Shown here: in pieces, positions 1 through 8,032 of the stretch
How the letters are laid out: each line of letters opens with the position of its first letter
Numbering within the stretch: position 1 is the stretch's first letter
Assembly: GCA_019449635.1 (NCBI GenBank)
Contig: JAGRPI010000004.1
Coordinates: 1 to 64,000 of the forward strand
From: Candidatus Ferrigenium bremense
Lineage (GTDB): Bacteria > Pseudomonadota > Gammaproteobacteria > Burkholderiales > Gallionellaceae
Direction: 5' to 3'
DNA length: 64,000 bases
Translations under genes and position numbers: made by a program
The notes under the pieces: generated by a model
The model's database searches: none
Told to the model about the DNA's origin: nothing
What the model saw: only the letters and a program-made list of their open reading frames with translations

Positions 1-1
1 C

Positions 2-754
2 ATCGCCTACGGCATGGGGCTGACGGCGGAGAAGGTGGCGGAGCGCTGGAAGGTGTCGCGCGAGGCGCAGGATGCGTTCGCCTATGAGAGCCACCGGCGC
101 GCGCTGGTGGGAATTGCGAATGGCGAGTTTGCGGACGAGATCACGCCCTTCGAGATCGTCGAGCATCAGCCGGATCTGGATGCGCGCGAGGCGAAGGCGC
201 AGCGCCGCTTGGCCATACATGACGAGGGGCCGCGCGCCGACACCTCACTCGATGCCCTGGCGAAGCTCAGGCCGGTGTTCGCGCAGCAGGGTTCGGTGAC
301 GGCGGGCAACAGTTCGCAGATGTCGGACGGTGCGGGCGCGGTGCTGTTGTGCTCCGAGGCCGCGCTGAAGCGCTACAACCTCACGCCCATCGGCAAGTTC
401 CTCGGCTTCAGCGTCGCGGGCGTGCCGCCGGAGATCATGGGCATCGGCCCGAAGGAGGCGATTCCGCGCGTATTGAAGCAGGTCGGCCTCAAGCTTTCCG
501 ACATGGGCTGGATCGAGCTCAACGAGGCTTTCGCCGCGCAATCGCTCGCGGTGATCCGCGATGTCGGCCTCGACCCGGCCGTGGTCAACCCGCTCGGCGG
601 CGCGATCGCGCTCGGCCATCCTTTGGGTGCGACCGGCGCGATCCGCACCGCGACGCTGCTGCACGGCCTGCGCCGCCGCAAGCAGAAGTACGGCATGGTG
701 ACGATGTGCATCGGCACGGGGATGGGCGCGGCGGGAATCTTCGAGGCGCTGTAA
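2..754 (+). CDS. Acetyl-CoA acyltransferase (thiolase), 5'-truncated by window edge
   Basis: Thiolase C-terminal motifs NEAFAAQSLAV, NPLGGAIALGHPLGATGAIR and GMVTMCIGTGMGAAGIFE; frame open to the window start. Confidence 0.93.
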   Translation: MAYGMGLTAEKVAERWKVSREAQDAFAYESHRRALVGIANGEFADEITPFEIVEHQPDLDAREAKAQRRLAIHDEGPRADTSLDALAKLRPVFAQQGSVTAGNSSQMSDGAGAVLLCSEAALKRYNLTPIGKFLGFSVAGVPPEIMGIGPKEAIPRVLKQVGLKLSDMGWIELNEAFAAQSLAVIRDVGLDPAVVNPLGGAIALGHPLGATGAIRTATLLHGLRRRKQKYGMVTMCIGTGMGAAGIFEAL

Positions 755-895
755 AGCTACTGCGCGCCGCCATGACGGTGTTGCCCAATCGCTCAGAATC
801 CTCATGTACTGGTTGTACATTCCGGTTCTTCGCGCTTGTGCGCCTTGTCCTGACGGCGCTCGTGACGCTTTCCAGGTATTGCTTATCGCGGAAAA
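745..895. repeat. Decayed copy of the GAATCCTCATGTAC..GTACATTCCGGTT repeat family
   Basis: Core CTCAGAATCCTCATGTACTGGTTGTACATTCCGGTTC matches the cores at 4038-4228 and 4837-4981; no clear terminal inverted repeats here. Confidence 0.6.
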
Positions 896-935
896 CTCTC
901 GGCTATGCCGGGGGATATTGTCTGAAGGAAAGAAA

Positions 936-1499
936 GTGAAGAGATTTATTTTGATATTGCTGCTGTGCCTGTCCGCGCAGGCGTCCGCGCTGGAGGTGGC
1001 CGGGGTGAAGCTCGCGGACAGCGTGCAGGTCGCCAGCCGCGATCTGCAACTCAATGGCGCGGGGGTGCGCAGCAGGTTCTTTCTCGATCTGTACATCACG
1101 GCGCTCTACCTGCCCGGGAAAAGCACCAGTTTCGCGGCAGTGCTGGCTGACGGCGGCGAAAAGCGCATCGCGCTGCATCTGTTGATCGGCATCAGCGCCG
1201 ACCACCTGTATAGCGCGCTGAAGAATGCCATCGCGGCCAACCATACTCCCGCCGAACTGGGTGCGCTTGAGGCGCCTCTCAAGGAGTTCGCGGCGATCTT
1301 CCATGCGATCGATGAGATCAACAAGGGCGATGTCGTCACGCTGGATTACCTGCCGGGCAGCGGTACGCTGGTCAGCGTGAACAGGGTGGCGAAGGGCACG
1401 GTCGGCGGCGCGCCGTTCTATGGCGCGCTGCTGAAAGTCTGGCTGGGCGACAAGCCGGCGCAGGCCGATCTCAAGCAGAAGTTGCTGGGTGGGCAGTAA
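936..1499 (+). CDS. Chalcone isomerase-like periplasmic protein
   Basis: GTG start in frame; signal peptide MKRFILILLLCLSAQASA; GAGVRSRFFLDLYITALYLP is typical of chalcone-isomerase-like domains. Confidence 0.75.
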   Translation: MKRFILILLLCLSAQASALEVAGVKLADSVQVASRDLQLNGAGVRSRFFLDLYITALYLPGKSTSFAAVLADGGEKRIALHLLIGISADHLYSALKNAIAANHTPAELGALEAPLKEFAAIFHAIDEINKGDVVTLDYLPGSGTLVSVNRVAKGTVGGAPFYGALLKVWLGDKPAQADLKQKLLGGQ

Positions 1500-2819
1500 G
1501 TGAGCGAGGCGGAACGGCTCAACGCGGATTGCCAGGCTGCCCTGCTGGACCGCGCCGCGCTGCAGCGCGCGATGCACCGGGAAGGCGAGCTGTGGCGGAG
1601 CCTGGTGACCGAGCGTTGCCAGCACCTGTTTGCCGACGTGCCGGTGTTCATCACGGCTGTGCAGATGCGGCAGATGCGCGAGGTGATCGATGCGGTGGAG
1701 CGGGTGGTGATGCTGCCGGGGTGGGGCGTCCCTCCCCCGCAACCCCCTCTCCTCAATCCTCTCCCGCAAGCGGGAGAGGAGGCAAACGTGAAAAGCAATT
1801 TTCAATCCCTTGGTGTGTTCTTCGGCTACGACTTCCACCTGAACAGCGACGGCGCGCATCTCATCGAGATCAACAGCAACGCGGGCGGCGGATTCCTGAA
1901 TGCGCTGCTGCTCGACAGCCAGCGCGAGACCGCATGGCCGGGCGAGGCACCCGTTCATGCTGAGGTATCGAAGCATGGGAGTTCACCCTTCGATACATCA
2001 GGGCGAACGGATGTTTCTCTAAATAATGTCTTCCTGGAGATGTTCCGCAACGAGTGGCGGCTGGAGCGCGGCGAGGCAACGCTGCACAGCGTCGCCATCG
2101 TGGACGAGCAGCCGGAGGCGCAATACCTGTATCCCGAGTTCCTGCTGGCGCAGCGCATGTTCGAGCGCGCCGGGATCGCGGCCTATATCGCCGATCCTGC
2201 CGCGCTGCATTCGCGTGATGAAGGCGTTTATCTGGATGGCCAGAAGATCGACCTGGTGTACAACCGCCTGACGGATTTTTCCCTGCAGCAGCATCCCGTG
2301 TTGCGCCAGGCGTATCTGGAAGGCAGTACGGTCGTGACGCCCGGTCCCGCACACTATGCGCGCTACGCCGACAAGCGCAACCTGGCGCGTCTCACCGATG
2401 CGGAAGCATTGCGCACGCTAGGAGCGAGCGAAACGGACATCGCCATTCTGCAGGCGGGTGTGCCGCAGACCCGGTTGGTGGAGGCGGCGGATCAGGAGCA
2501 GTGGTGGCAGGAGCGCAAGCAATGGTTCTTCAAGCCCGCCACGGGTTTTGGCAGCAAGGGCAGCTACAGCGGCGCGAAGCTCACGCACCGGGTGTTCGAG
2601 GAGATCATGCGGGGCGGTTATGTCGCGCAGCGCATGGCCGCGCCGGGCGAGCGCATGGTCTGTGCGGAAGGAGCGGAACCGCAGCCGCTCAAGTACGATG
2701 TGCGCTGCTACGTTTACGACGGGCGGGTGCAACTGGTTGCGGCGCGGCTCTACCAGGGCCAGACCACCAACTTCCGCACGCCGGGCGGCGGCTTCGCGCC
2801 GGTCTGCCTGGTGGAGTAG
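1500..2819 (+). CDS. ATP-grasp-like conserved hypothetical protein carrying two in-frame repeat-derived segments
   Basis: Long ORF; LIEINSNAGGG and WFFKPATGFGSKGSYSG resemble ATP-grasp substrate/nucleotide motifs. Segments at 1745-1799 and 1951-2010 match repeats seen elsewhere. Confidence 0.65.
   Translation: MSEAERLNADCQAALLDRAALQRAMHREGELWRSLVTERCQHLFADVPVFITAVQMRQMREVIDAVERVVMLPGWGVPPPQPPLLNPLPQAGEEANVKSNFQSLGVFFGYDFHLNSDGAHLIEINSNAGGGFLNALLLDSQRETAWPGEAPVHAEVSKHGSSPFDTSGRTDVSLNNVFLEMFRNEWRLERGEATLHSVAIVDEQPEAQYLYPEFLLAQRMFERAGIAAYIADPAALHSRDEGVYLDGQKIDLVYNRLTDFSLQQHPVLRQAYLEGSTVVTPGPAHYARYADKRNLARLTDAEALRTLGASETDIAILQAGVPQTRLVEAADQEQWWQERKQWFFKPATGFGSKGSYSGAKLTHRVFEEIMRGGYVAQRMAAPGERMVCAEGAEPQPLKYDVRCYVYDGRVQLVAARLYQGQTTNFRTPGGGFAPVCLVE
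1745..1799. repeat. Intragenic palindromic element (CTCTCCCGCAAGCGGGAGAG core)
   Basis: 53 of 55 nt identical to the reverse complement of 49531-49585 inside glnE. Confidence 0.9.
1951..2010. repeat. Intragenic palindromic repeat (GGTATCGAAG..CTTCGATAC family)
   Basis: CCGTTCATGCTGAGGTATCGAAGCATG / TTCACCCTTCGATACATCAGGGCGAACGG arms; same family at 2875-2946. Confidence 0.85.
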
Positions 2820-2850
2820 AATGCGCCGAGCAAGGATTGCACAGTACCTT

Positions 2851-2975
2851 TTGAGCATTCCATAATTCATTACACCGTTCACCATGAGGTATCGAAGGGT
2901 GAAGTCTTGCGCCAACCTTGGGCTTCGATACCTCAGCCCGAACGGGGCTGTTGTCGCAAACTGTAGAATGCTCAA
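2851..2975. repeat. Palindromic repeat nested within 10-bp terminal inverted repeats
   Basis: TTGAGCATTC (2851-2860) and GAATGCTCAA (2966-2975) bracket the GGTATCGAAG..CTTCGATACC palindrome. Confidence 0.7.
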
Positions 2976-2992
2976 TATTTGGAGATGTGGCT

Positions 2993-3313
2993 ATGTTCCG
3001 GAATAAATTGGTGTTACCAGGCGCGCTGTTGCTGGCTGTTTTCCTGTTCGGCCTGCCGCCTGGGGTGCTGGCGAAGGATCTGTCCACCGTGCAGACGGCG
3101 CTGCGGATCGCACAGGATGAGATGAAAGCCGCCGAAGCGGAGCGCGATACCGATGCGAAACGCGTGGCTGCGACCGAAAAGGAAATGGTGCGCTTGAAAA
3201 ATCAATTGGAGGCCGAGCGGAAGAAAGCCGCCCAGTCGGAAAAGCGTTACATTGAAAGCAAGAAGCGGTCTGACAAGGCGCAAGCCGCTATGGATCAGGC
3301 CTGGAAGCGCTAA
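2993..3313 (+). CDS. Exported coiled-coil hypothetical protein
   Basis: Signal peptide (LVLPGALLLAVFLFGLPPGVLA) followed by a K/E/A-rich heptad-like region. Confidence 0.55.
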   Translation: MFRNKLVLPGALLLAVFLFGLPPGVLAKDLSTVQTALRIAQDEMKAAEAERDTDAKRVAATEKEMVRLKNQLEAERKKAAQSEKRYIESKKRSDKAQAAMDQAWKR

Positions 3314-3325
3314 GCGGACCGGGGT

Positions 3326-3709
3326 ATGACGCTCTATGCATTTCTCGCAGTAGGGATCGGCGCGGCGTTCGGCGCATGGCTGCGCTGGGGCTTCGGGCTA
3401 TGGTTCAACCCGGCGCTGCCGGAATTGCCGCTCGGCACGCTCGCGGCCAACCTGGTCGGCGGCTACCTGATCGGGCTGGTGATCGCCTTCTTCGTCCAGC
3501 ATCCGACCGTGTCGCCGGAATGGCGGTTGCTGATCATCACCGGCTTTCTTGGCGGGCTGACCACTTTTTCCACCTTCTCCGCGGAGACTGTCACCCTGCT
3601 GTTGCGCGGGCAGTATGCGTGGGGAGCGGGCATCATCGCGGCGCATCTTGGCGGTTCGCTGCTGATGACGGTGCTGGGTATACAGACTTTCAAGTGGCTT
3701 CAACATTAA
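3326..3709 (+). CDS. crcB: Fluoride channel CrcB/Fluc
   Basis: [25 protein letters not shown] and [16 protein letters not shown] motifs. Confidence 0.95.
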   Translation: MTLYAFLAVGIGAAFGAWLRWGFGLWFNPALPELPLGTLAANLVGGYLIGLVIAFFVQHPTVSPEWRLLIITGFLGGLTTFSTFSAETVTLLLRGQYAWGAGIIAAHLGGSLLMTVLGIQTFKWLQH

Positions 3710-3732
3710 GACAGCTTTTTAGGAGGACGACG

Positions 3733-4038
3733 ATGAATCAGCTTACTTTTTATGTCACCGAAAAACAGCTCCATGCCGGTGTGCCTCTGCATGAATGGCT
3801 GCTGGAAGAGGCCAAGGGGCTCGGTATCCTCGGCGGTTCGGCATTTCGCGCCATTGCCGGGTTCGGGCGGCACGGCAGGCTGCATGAGGAGACTTTCTTC
3901 GAGCTGGCCGGGGAACTGGCGGTGAAGGTCGAGTTCATTCTGGATGACAAGCTCGCCGAACAGATGTTGCAGCGGGTGCGCGCGCAAAACCTGAATATCT
4001 TCCATGTGCGCTACAAGGTCGAGTCCGGGATAGTCTGA
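3733..4038 (+). CDS. DUF190 family protein
   Basis: LHEWLLEEAKGLGILGGSAFRAIAGFGRHGRLHEE is typical of DUF190; follows crcB with an AGGAGG RBS. Confidence 0.85.
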   Translation: MNQLTFYVTEKQLHAGVPLHEWLLEEAKGLGILGGSAFRAIAGFGRHGRLHEETFFELAGELAVKVEFILDDKLAEQMLQRVRAQNLNIFHVRYKVESGIV

Positions 4039-4228
4039 GAAGCTGTTTATAAAAGTGCTGCGCGATCGTGATGCAGGGTCGTGCGGTGCTCGGAATCCTC
4101 ATGTACTTCTGTGTACATTCCGGTTTGGCTACGACTAACCTGAAGGTAAGTCTTCACCGCAACTGCGTTGTCTGCGCTCCGGACTCCCTTACCTGACGAC
4201 CGCTCGGTGATTTTTCTAAACAGCTTCT
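4038..4228. mobile_element. MITE-like element A
   Basis: Terminal inverted repeats AGAAGCTGTTTA / TAAACAGCTTCT; shares core with element B in opposite orientation; left end overlaps the TGA of the DUF190 gene. Confidence 0.75.
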
Positions 4229-4246
4229 GAAAGGGGGACTAACGTC

Positions 4247-4837
4247 ATGAGCTCACCAATTTCGATGCGGCTGCTGTTGTCTGTAGTGGTGCTGGCGTTG
4301 CTGCCATCCTTTGCCTATGCCCATGTCGGTATCGGAGAAGCTGGCGGTCTTCTGCATGGCTTCACGCACCCAACCAGCGGCCTGGACCATGTCTGTGCGA
4401 TGCTGGCCGTCGGGCTGTGGGCGGCGCAGATGGGCGGACGTTCCGTGTGGGCGGTGCCGCTCACCTTCGTCGGCGTGATGGCGCTGGGCGGCGCATTGCC
4501 GCTGCTGGGCATCGGCCTGCCGTTCGTCGAGCAGGGCATCGTGCTGTCCGTGCTGCTGCTGGGCGTCTTGATCGCTGCGGCGATACGTCTGCCGCTCTGG
4601 CTGAGCAGCGGCATGGTCGGGTTGTTCGCGCTATGGCACGGCCATGCGCACGGCGCCGAGATGCCGGCGGCAGCCTCCGGAATCGAATATGCGCTGGGCT
4701 TCATGCTGGCGACGGCGTTGCTGCATGCCATCGGCATCGCGTTCGGCCTGGGGATGCAACGTCTGATGCATGAGCGCATTATTCCTGCGGCCGGCGCAAG
4801 CATCGCGCTGTGCGGGGTATATCTGGTAGCGGTATGA
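4247..4837 (+). CDS. HupE/UreJ family protein (putative nickel/metal transporter)
   Basis: HVGIGEAGGLLHGFTHPTSGLDHVCAMLAVGLWAAQMGG N-terminal signature; hydrophobic. Confidence 0.9.
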   Translation: MSSPISMRLLLSVVVLALLPSFAYAHVGIGEAGGLLHGFTHPTSGLDHVCAMLAVGLWAAQMGGRSVWAVPLTFVGVMALGGALPLLGIGLPFVEQGIVLSVLLLGVLIAAAIRLPLWLSSGMVGLFALWHGHAHGAEMPAAASGIEYALGFMLATALLHAIGIAFGLGMQRLMHERIIPAAGASIALCGVYLVAV

Positions 4838-4981
4838 GAAGCTGTTTAAAAAAATCAGCGAGCGGCTGTCAGGCGGGGGAGGCCGGAGCGCAGGAACCGG
4901 AGTGTACGCAAGAGTACATGAGGATTCCGAGCACCGCACGACCCCGCATCGCAGTCGCGCAGCATTTTTTTATCAGCTTCT
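4837..4981. mobile_element. MITE-like element B (inverted relative to A)
   Basis: AGAAGCTGTTTAAAAAAAT at the left end and ATTTTTTTATCAGCTTCT at the right; its reverse complement aligns to element A through GGTCGTGCGGTGCTCGGAATCCTCATGTAC. Confidence 0.75.
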
Positions 4982-4990
4982 GAGGCTGCG

Positions 4991-5755
4991 ATGCGCCTGA
5001 CTGTGCTGGGCTGTTATGGCGGGATCGGCGGTTCGCGGCGCACTACCGCGCTGCTGCTGGACGATGACATTCTCATCGATGCGGGCAGCGGCGCGGGCGA
5101 TCTCACGCTGGAGCGCATGGTGCTTCTGGATCATATCTTTCTCACCCATGCACACCTCGACCACAGCGGGTTTGTGCCGCTGCTGGCGGACGCCGCCGCC
5201 TATCTGCGCCAGCGCCCGCTGAATGTCCATGCGTTGCCAGAGACCATTGCCGCGCTGAAGAAGAATATGCTGAACAGCGAACTGTGGCCGGACTACAGCG
5301 TGCTGCCGAGCGCGGATGATCCTTACATCCGTTTTGTCCCGCTGGCGTGCGGCGCAACGCTGCAGCTCGGTGAGCGGCGCATCACGCCGCTGCCGGCCTG
5401 CCATTCGGTGCCGGCCGTGGGTTATCGCTTGGACAGCGGCGCCGCCAGTTTCGTCTATAGCGGCGACACCACGGACTGCGAAGAATTCTGGGCTGCGTTG
5501 AACCGCATCGACAACCTGCGCTATCTGATGGTCGAGACGACCTTCCTCAATGCCGCCAGCCAAGCCGCCGCCAGGTCCGGCCACCTTACCGCCGAACTGC
5601 TGGCGCGCGGCCTGGCGCGGTTGCAGCGCCCGGTGCAATTGCTCATCACGCACATGGAACCGGGCAGGGAAGAGCGTACCATGCAAGAAATCATGGCTGC
5701 CTGCGGTGCATTCCAGCCGAAGCAGTTGCAGCAAGGGCAGCAGTTTGTTTTTTAA
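4991..5755 (+). CDS. MBL-fold metallohydrolase (class II cyclic-nucleotide phosphodiesterase-like)
   Basis: FLTHAHLDHSG motif, YSGDTTDCEEFW, LLITHMEPG. Confidence 0.8.
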   Translation: MRLTVLGCYGGIGGSRRTTALLLDDDILIDAGSGAGDLTLERMVLLDHIFLTHAHLDHSGFVPLLADAAAYLRQRPLNVHALPETIAALKKNMLNSELWPDYSVLPSADDPYIRFVPLACGATLQLGERRITPLPACHSVPAVGYRLDSGAASFVYSGDTTDCEEFWAALNRIDNLRYLMVETTFLNAASQAAARSGHLTAELLARGLARLQRPVQLLITHMEPGREERTMQEIMAACGAFQPKQLQQGQQFVF

Positions 5756-5785
5756 TATGACGTCAAGATTGAAGTGGCAATTTCT

Positions 5786-5935
5786 GAAGCCGCTCGTGGT
5801 GAGCTTGTCGAATTATGAATGGCCGACGGAAAGGCTGTTCACCCTTCGACAGGCTGATAAAACAACTAGCCATTCCACTTGGTTGTCAAAAAAACGACAA
5901 CCAAGTAGCTGGTTATCAGGGCGAACGGTTGTTTA
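5786..5935. repeat. REP-like palindrome (GTGAGCTTGTCGAA..CCCTTCGACAGGCT..CAGGGCGAACGG) interrupted by a hairpin element
   Basis: Right arm CCCTTCGACAGGCT|CAGGGCGAACGG is split by an approx. 60-nt hairpin unit. Confidence 0.7.
5867..5915. repeat. Covarying hairpin element, copy 1
   Basis: TAGCCATTCC ACTTGGTTGTC AAAAAAAC GACAACCAAGT AGCTGGTTA; 11-bp perfect stem. Confidence 0.75.
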
Positions 5936-5981
5936 TGTGGCATTGTTTATGTCGTTACGTTTAAACAACAGGGAGGACGTT

Positions 5982-6776
5982 ATGAAAAAGTTCATGATGC
6001 TGGTTTCGCTGTTTTGTTTGGCTGTTCCGGCGGCACAGGCTGCAGTGCAGGGCAAGGAGGTGAGCTATCAGGCGAATGGCACGACCCTCAAGGGTTATCT
6101 CGCCTATGACGCTGCCATCAAGGGCCGGCGCCCGGCGGTGCTGGTGGTGCATGAGTGGTGGGGGCACAACGGCTACGCGCGCAAGCGCGCTGACATGCTG
6201 GCGGGATTGGGCTATACCGCGCTGGCGGTGGATATGTATGGCGACGGCAAGCAGGCCAATCATCCGGACGAGGCGGGCAAGTTCGCCACCGAGGTGAGCA
6301 AGAATATGCCGCTGGCCAGGGCGCGTTTCGAGGCTGGCATGCAATTGCTGCGCAAACAGAAGACCGTGGACGCCGGACGGATGGCGGCGATCGGTTATTG
6401 TTTCGGCGGCGCTGTGGTGCTGAACATGGCGCGCATGGGAGTGGACCTGAGAGGCGTGGCGAGTTTCCACGGTTCGCTCGGCACGGGCAATCCCGCGCAG
6501 CCCGGCAAGGTCAAGGCGCGCATCATTTCTTTCACCGGCGAAGACGACCCGATGATCCCGGCCGATACGGTCGCCGCCTTTAGGAAGGAAATGGAAAGCG
6601 CAGGTGCGGATTTCAAGGTGGTCACCTATCCCGGCGTGAAGCACAGCTTCACCAATCCCGATGCGGATGAACTGGGTAGGAGATTCAATTTGCCGCTGGC
6701 TTATAACGCCGCAGCCGACCAGGACTCGTGGCAGCAAGCCACGGTGTTCATGCGCGAAATATTTGCCACGAGGTGA
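5982..6776 (+). CDS. Dienelactone hydrolase family protein, exported
   Basis: Signal peptide; VLVVHEWWGHNGYARKRADMLAGLGY, IGYCFGGAVVLNMAR, YPGVKHSFTNPDAD. Confidence 0.93.
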   Translation: MKKFMMLVSLFCLAVPAAQAAVQGKEVSYQANGTTLKGYLAYDAAIKGRRPAVLVVHEWWGHNGYARKRADMLAGLGYTALAVDMYGDGKQANHPDEAGKFATEVSKNMPLARARFEAGMQLLRKQKTVDAGRMAAIGYCFGGAVVLNMARMGVDLRGVASFHGSLGTGNPAQPGKVKARIISFTGEDDPMIPADTVAAFRKEMESAGADFKVVTYPGVKHSFTNPDADELGRRFNLPLAYNAAADQDSWQQATVFMREIFATR

Positions 6777-6786
6777 TTCCAGCGCA

Positions 6787-7380
6787 ATGGGCCAAGTTGG
6801 TGAGTATCTGACTATGAGCCTTTCGGATTTCATCGCGCAGTACGGCTACGCCGCGCTGTTCCTGGGTACCCTGCTGGAGGGCGAGACGCTGCTGATACTG
6901 GCCGGGTTCGCGGCGCATCAGGGTTATCTGCAACTGCACTGGGTAATAGCCATCGCGCTGTTCGGTGGCTTCCTGGGCGACCAGATCTATTTCTGGCTGG
7001 GAAGGCAGCGCGGTCCGTGGGTGCTGTCCCATTTTCCGCAGCTTGTCCCCGCGTTCGGACGAGCCAATGCACTGATAGATCGTTATCACGAGGTGCTCAT
7101 CGTGGGCATGCGGTTCCTCTACGGCTTGCGCACGGTAGGGCCGATGGCACTGGGGATGAGTGCCGTGCCAGCGTGGCGTTTTGTGTCGTTCAACCTGCTG
7201 GGTGCGGCTGTCTGGGCGGCAGGGATTGGTGGAGCTGGCTATCTTTTCGGGCATGCATTGGAGCTGCTCTTTGATGATTTAAAAAAGCTGGAAGAGATAT
7301 TGCTAATCGCCATCCTGTTCGGAGGCGCAGTCGTCTGGGGCTGGCGACGCTGGAGGTTTCGCAGGAAATTCCGCCAGTAA
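6787..7380 (+). CDS. DedA family membrane protein
   Basis: GTLLEGETLLILAGFAAHQG, GGFLGDQIYFWLGRQRG, RFLYGLRTVGPMALGMS. Confidence 0.92.
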   Translation: MGQVGEYLTMSLSDFIAQYGYAALFLGTLLEGETLLILAGFAAHQGYLQLHWVIAIALFGGFLGDQIYFWLGRQRGPWVLSHFPQLVPAFGRANALIDRYHEVLIVGMRFLYGLRTVGPMALGMSAVPAWRFVSFNLLGAAVWAAGIGGAGYLFGHALELLFDDLKKLEEILLIAILFGGAVVWGWRRWRFRRKFRQ

Positions 7381-7488
7381 GTGCGAATAGGATTGGCGGA
7401 TTCAACTCTGAAGTGCAACTTTTCTAAGCGGGCAGCGGGCGTAGGGTGCATTCCATGCACCATGGCGCGCATAGCGCACCCTACAAAG

Positions 7489-7929
7489 CTATAGTCTCAG
7501 CGGTTTGACGGTTGCCACGGCAGCCGGATTGTCGCGCCATAGCCTGGGGTCGGCATCCACGTACAACTCGATCTCGATGCCGTCCGGGTCCTTGATGTAG
7601 AGCGACTGGCTGACGCCGTGGTCGCTGCTGCCGAGTATGGTAACGCCATGCCGTTCCAGATGCGCCTTGCATTCGCGCAATTCGTCGAGCGAGTCACCGA
7701 CCTTGAATGCGACGTGATACAGGCCGAGGCTGTGCGGGCCGGGCAGTTCGGCCTGTGCGCCGAGTTGCAGCAGGCCGAGGTCGTGGTGGTTCTGCCCGAG
7801 CGAAAAAAACACCATCGCGTCCCGATAGCGCGCGACTTCCTTCATGCCGAGGAGGTCGCGGTAGAAGGCGACCGAGCGTTCCAGGCTGCGCACCTTGAGT
7901 ACCACATGGCCGAGTGCTTTGATCTGCAT
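7489..7929 (-). CDS. VOC/glyoxalase-fold dioxygenase family protein
   Basis: LGHVVLKVRSLERSVAFYRDLLGMKEV and YIKDPDGIEIELYVD. Confidence 0.88.
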   Translation of the reverse strand: MQIKALGHVVLKVRSLERSVAFYRDLLGMKEVARYRDAMVFFSLGQNHHDLGLLQLGAQAELPGPHSLGLYHVAFKVGDSLDELRECKAHLERHGVTILGSSDHGVSQSLYIKDPDGIEIELYVDADPRLWRDNPAAVATVKPLRL

Positions 7930-8032
7930 GGCGGACTCCAGAAACAGTTGGGAGACTTAAGACGTGAGTCGTAAGCAAAACCCGGAGTGGTTTTAACTTA
8001 TGTCTTACGTCTCCAGATTTGCGTCTAAAGCG

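Noticed and set aside
903-1976. 357-aa minus-strand ORF opposite the chalcone-isomerase-like gene
   Set aside because: Overlaps two plausible plus-strand genes; composition typical of spurious ORFs.
3314-3325. Fluoride riboswitch upstream of crcB
   Set aside because: Only 12 nt separate crcB from the upstream gene, and no riboswitch-like motif was recognised.
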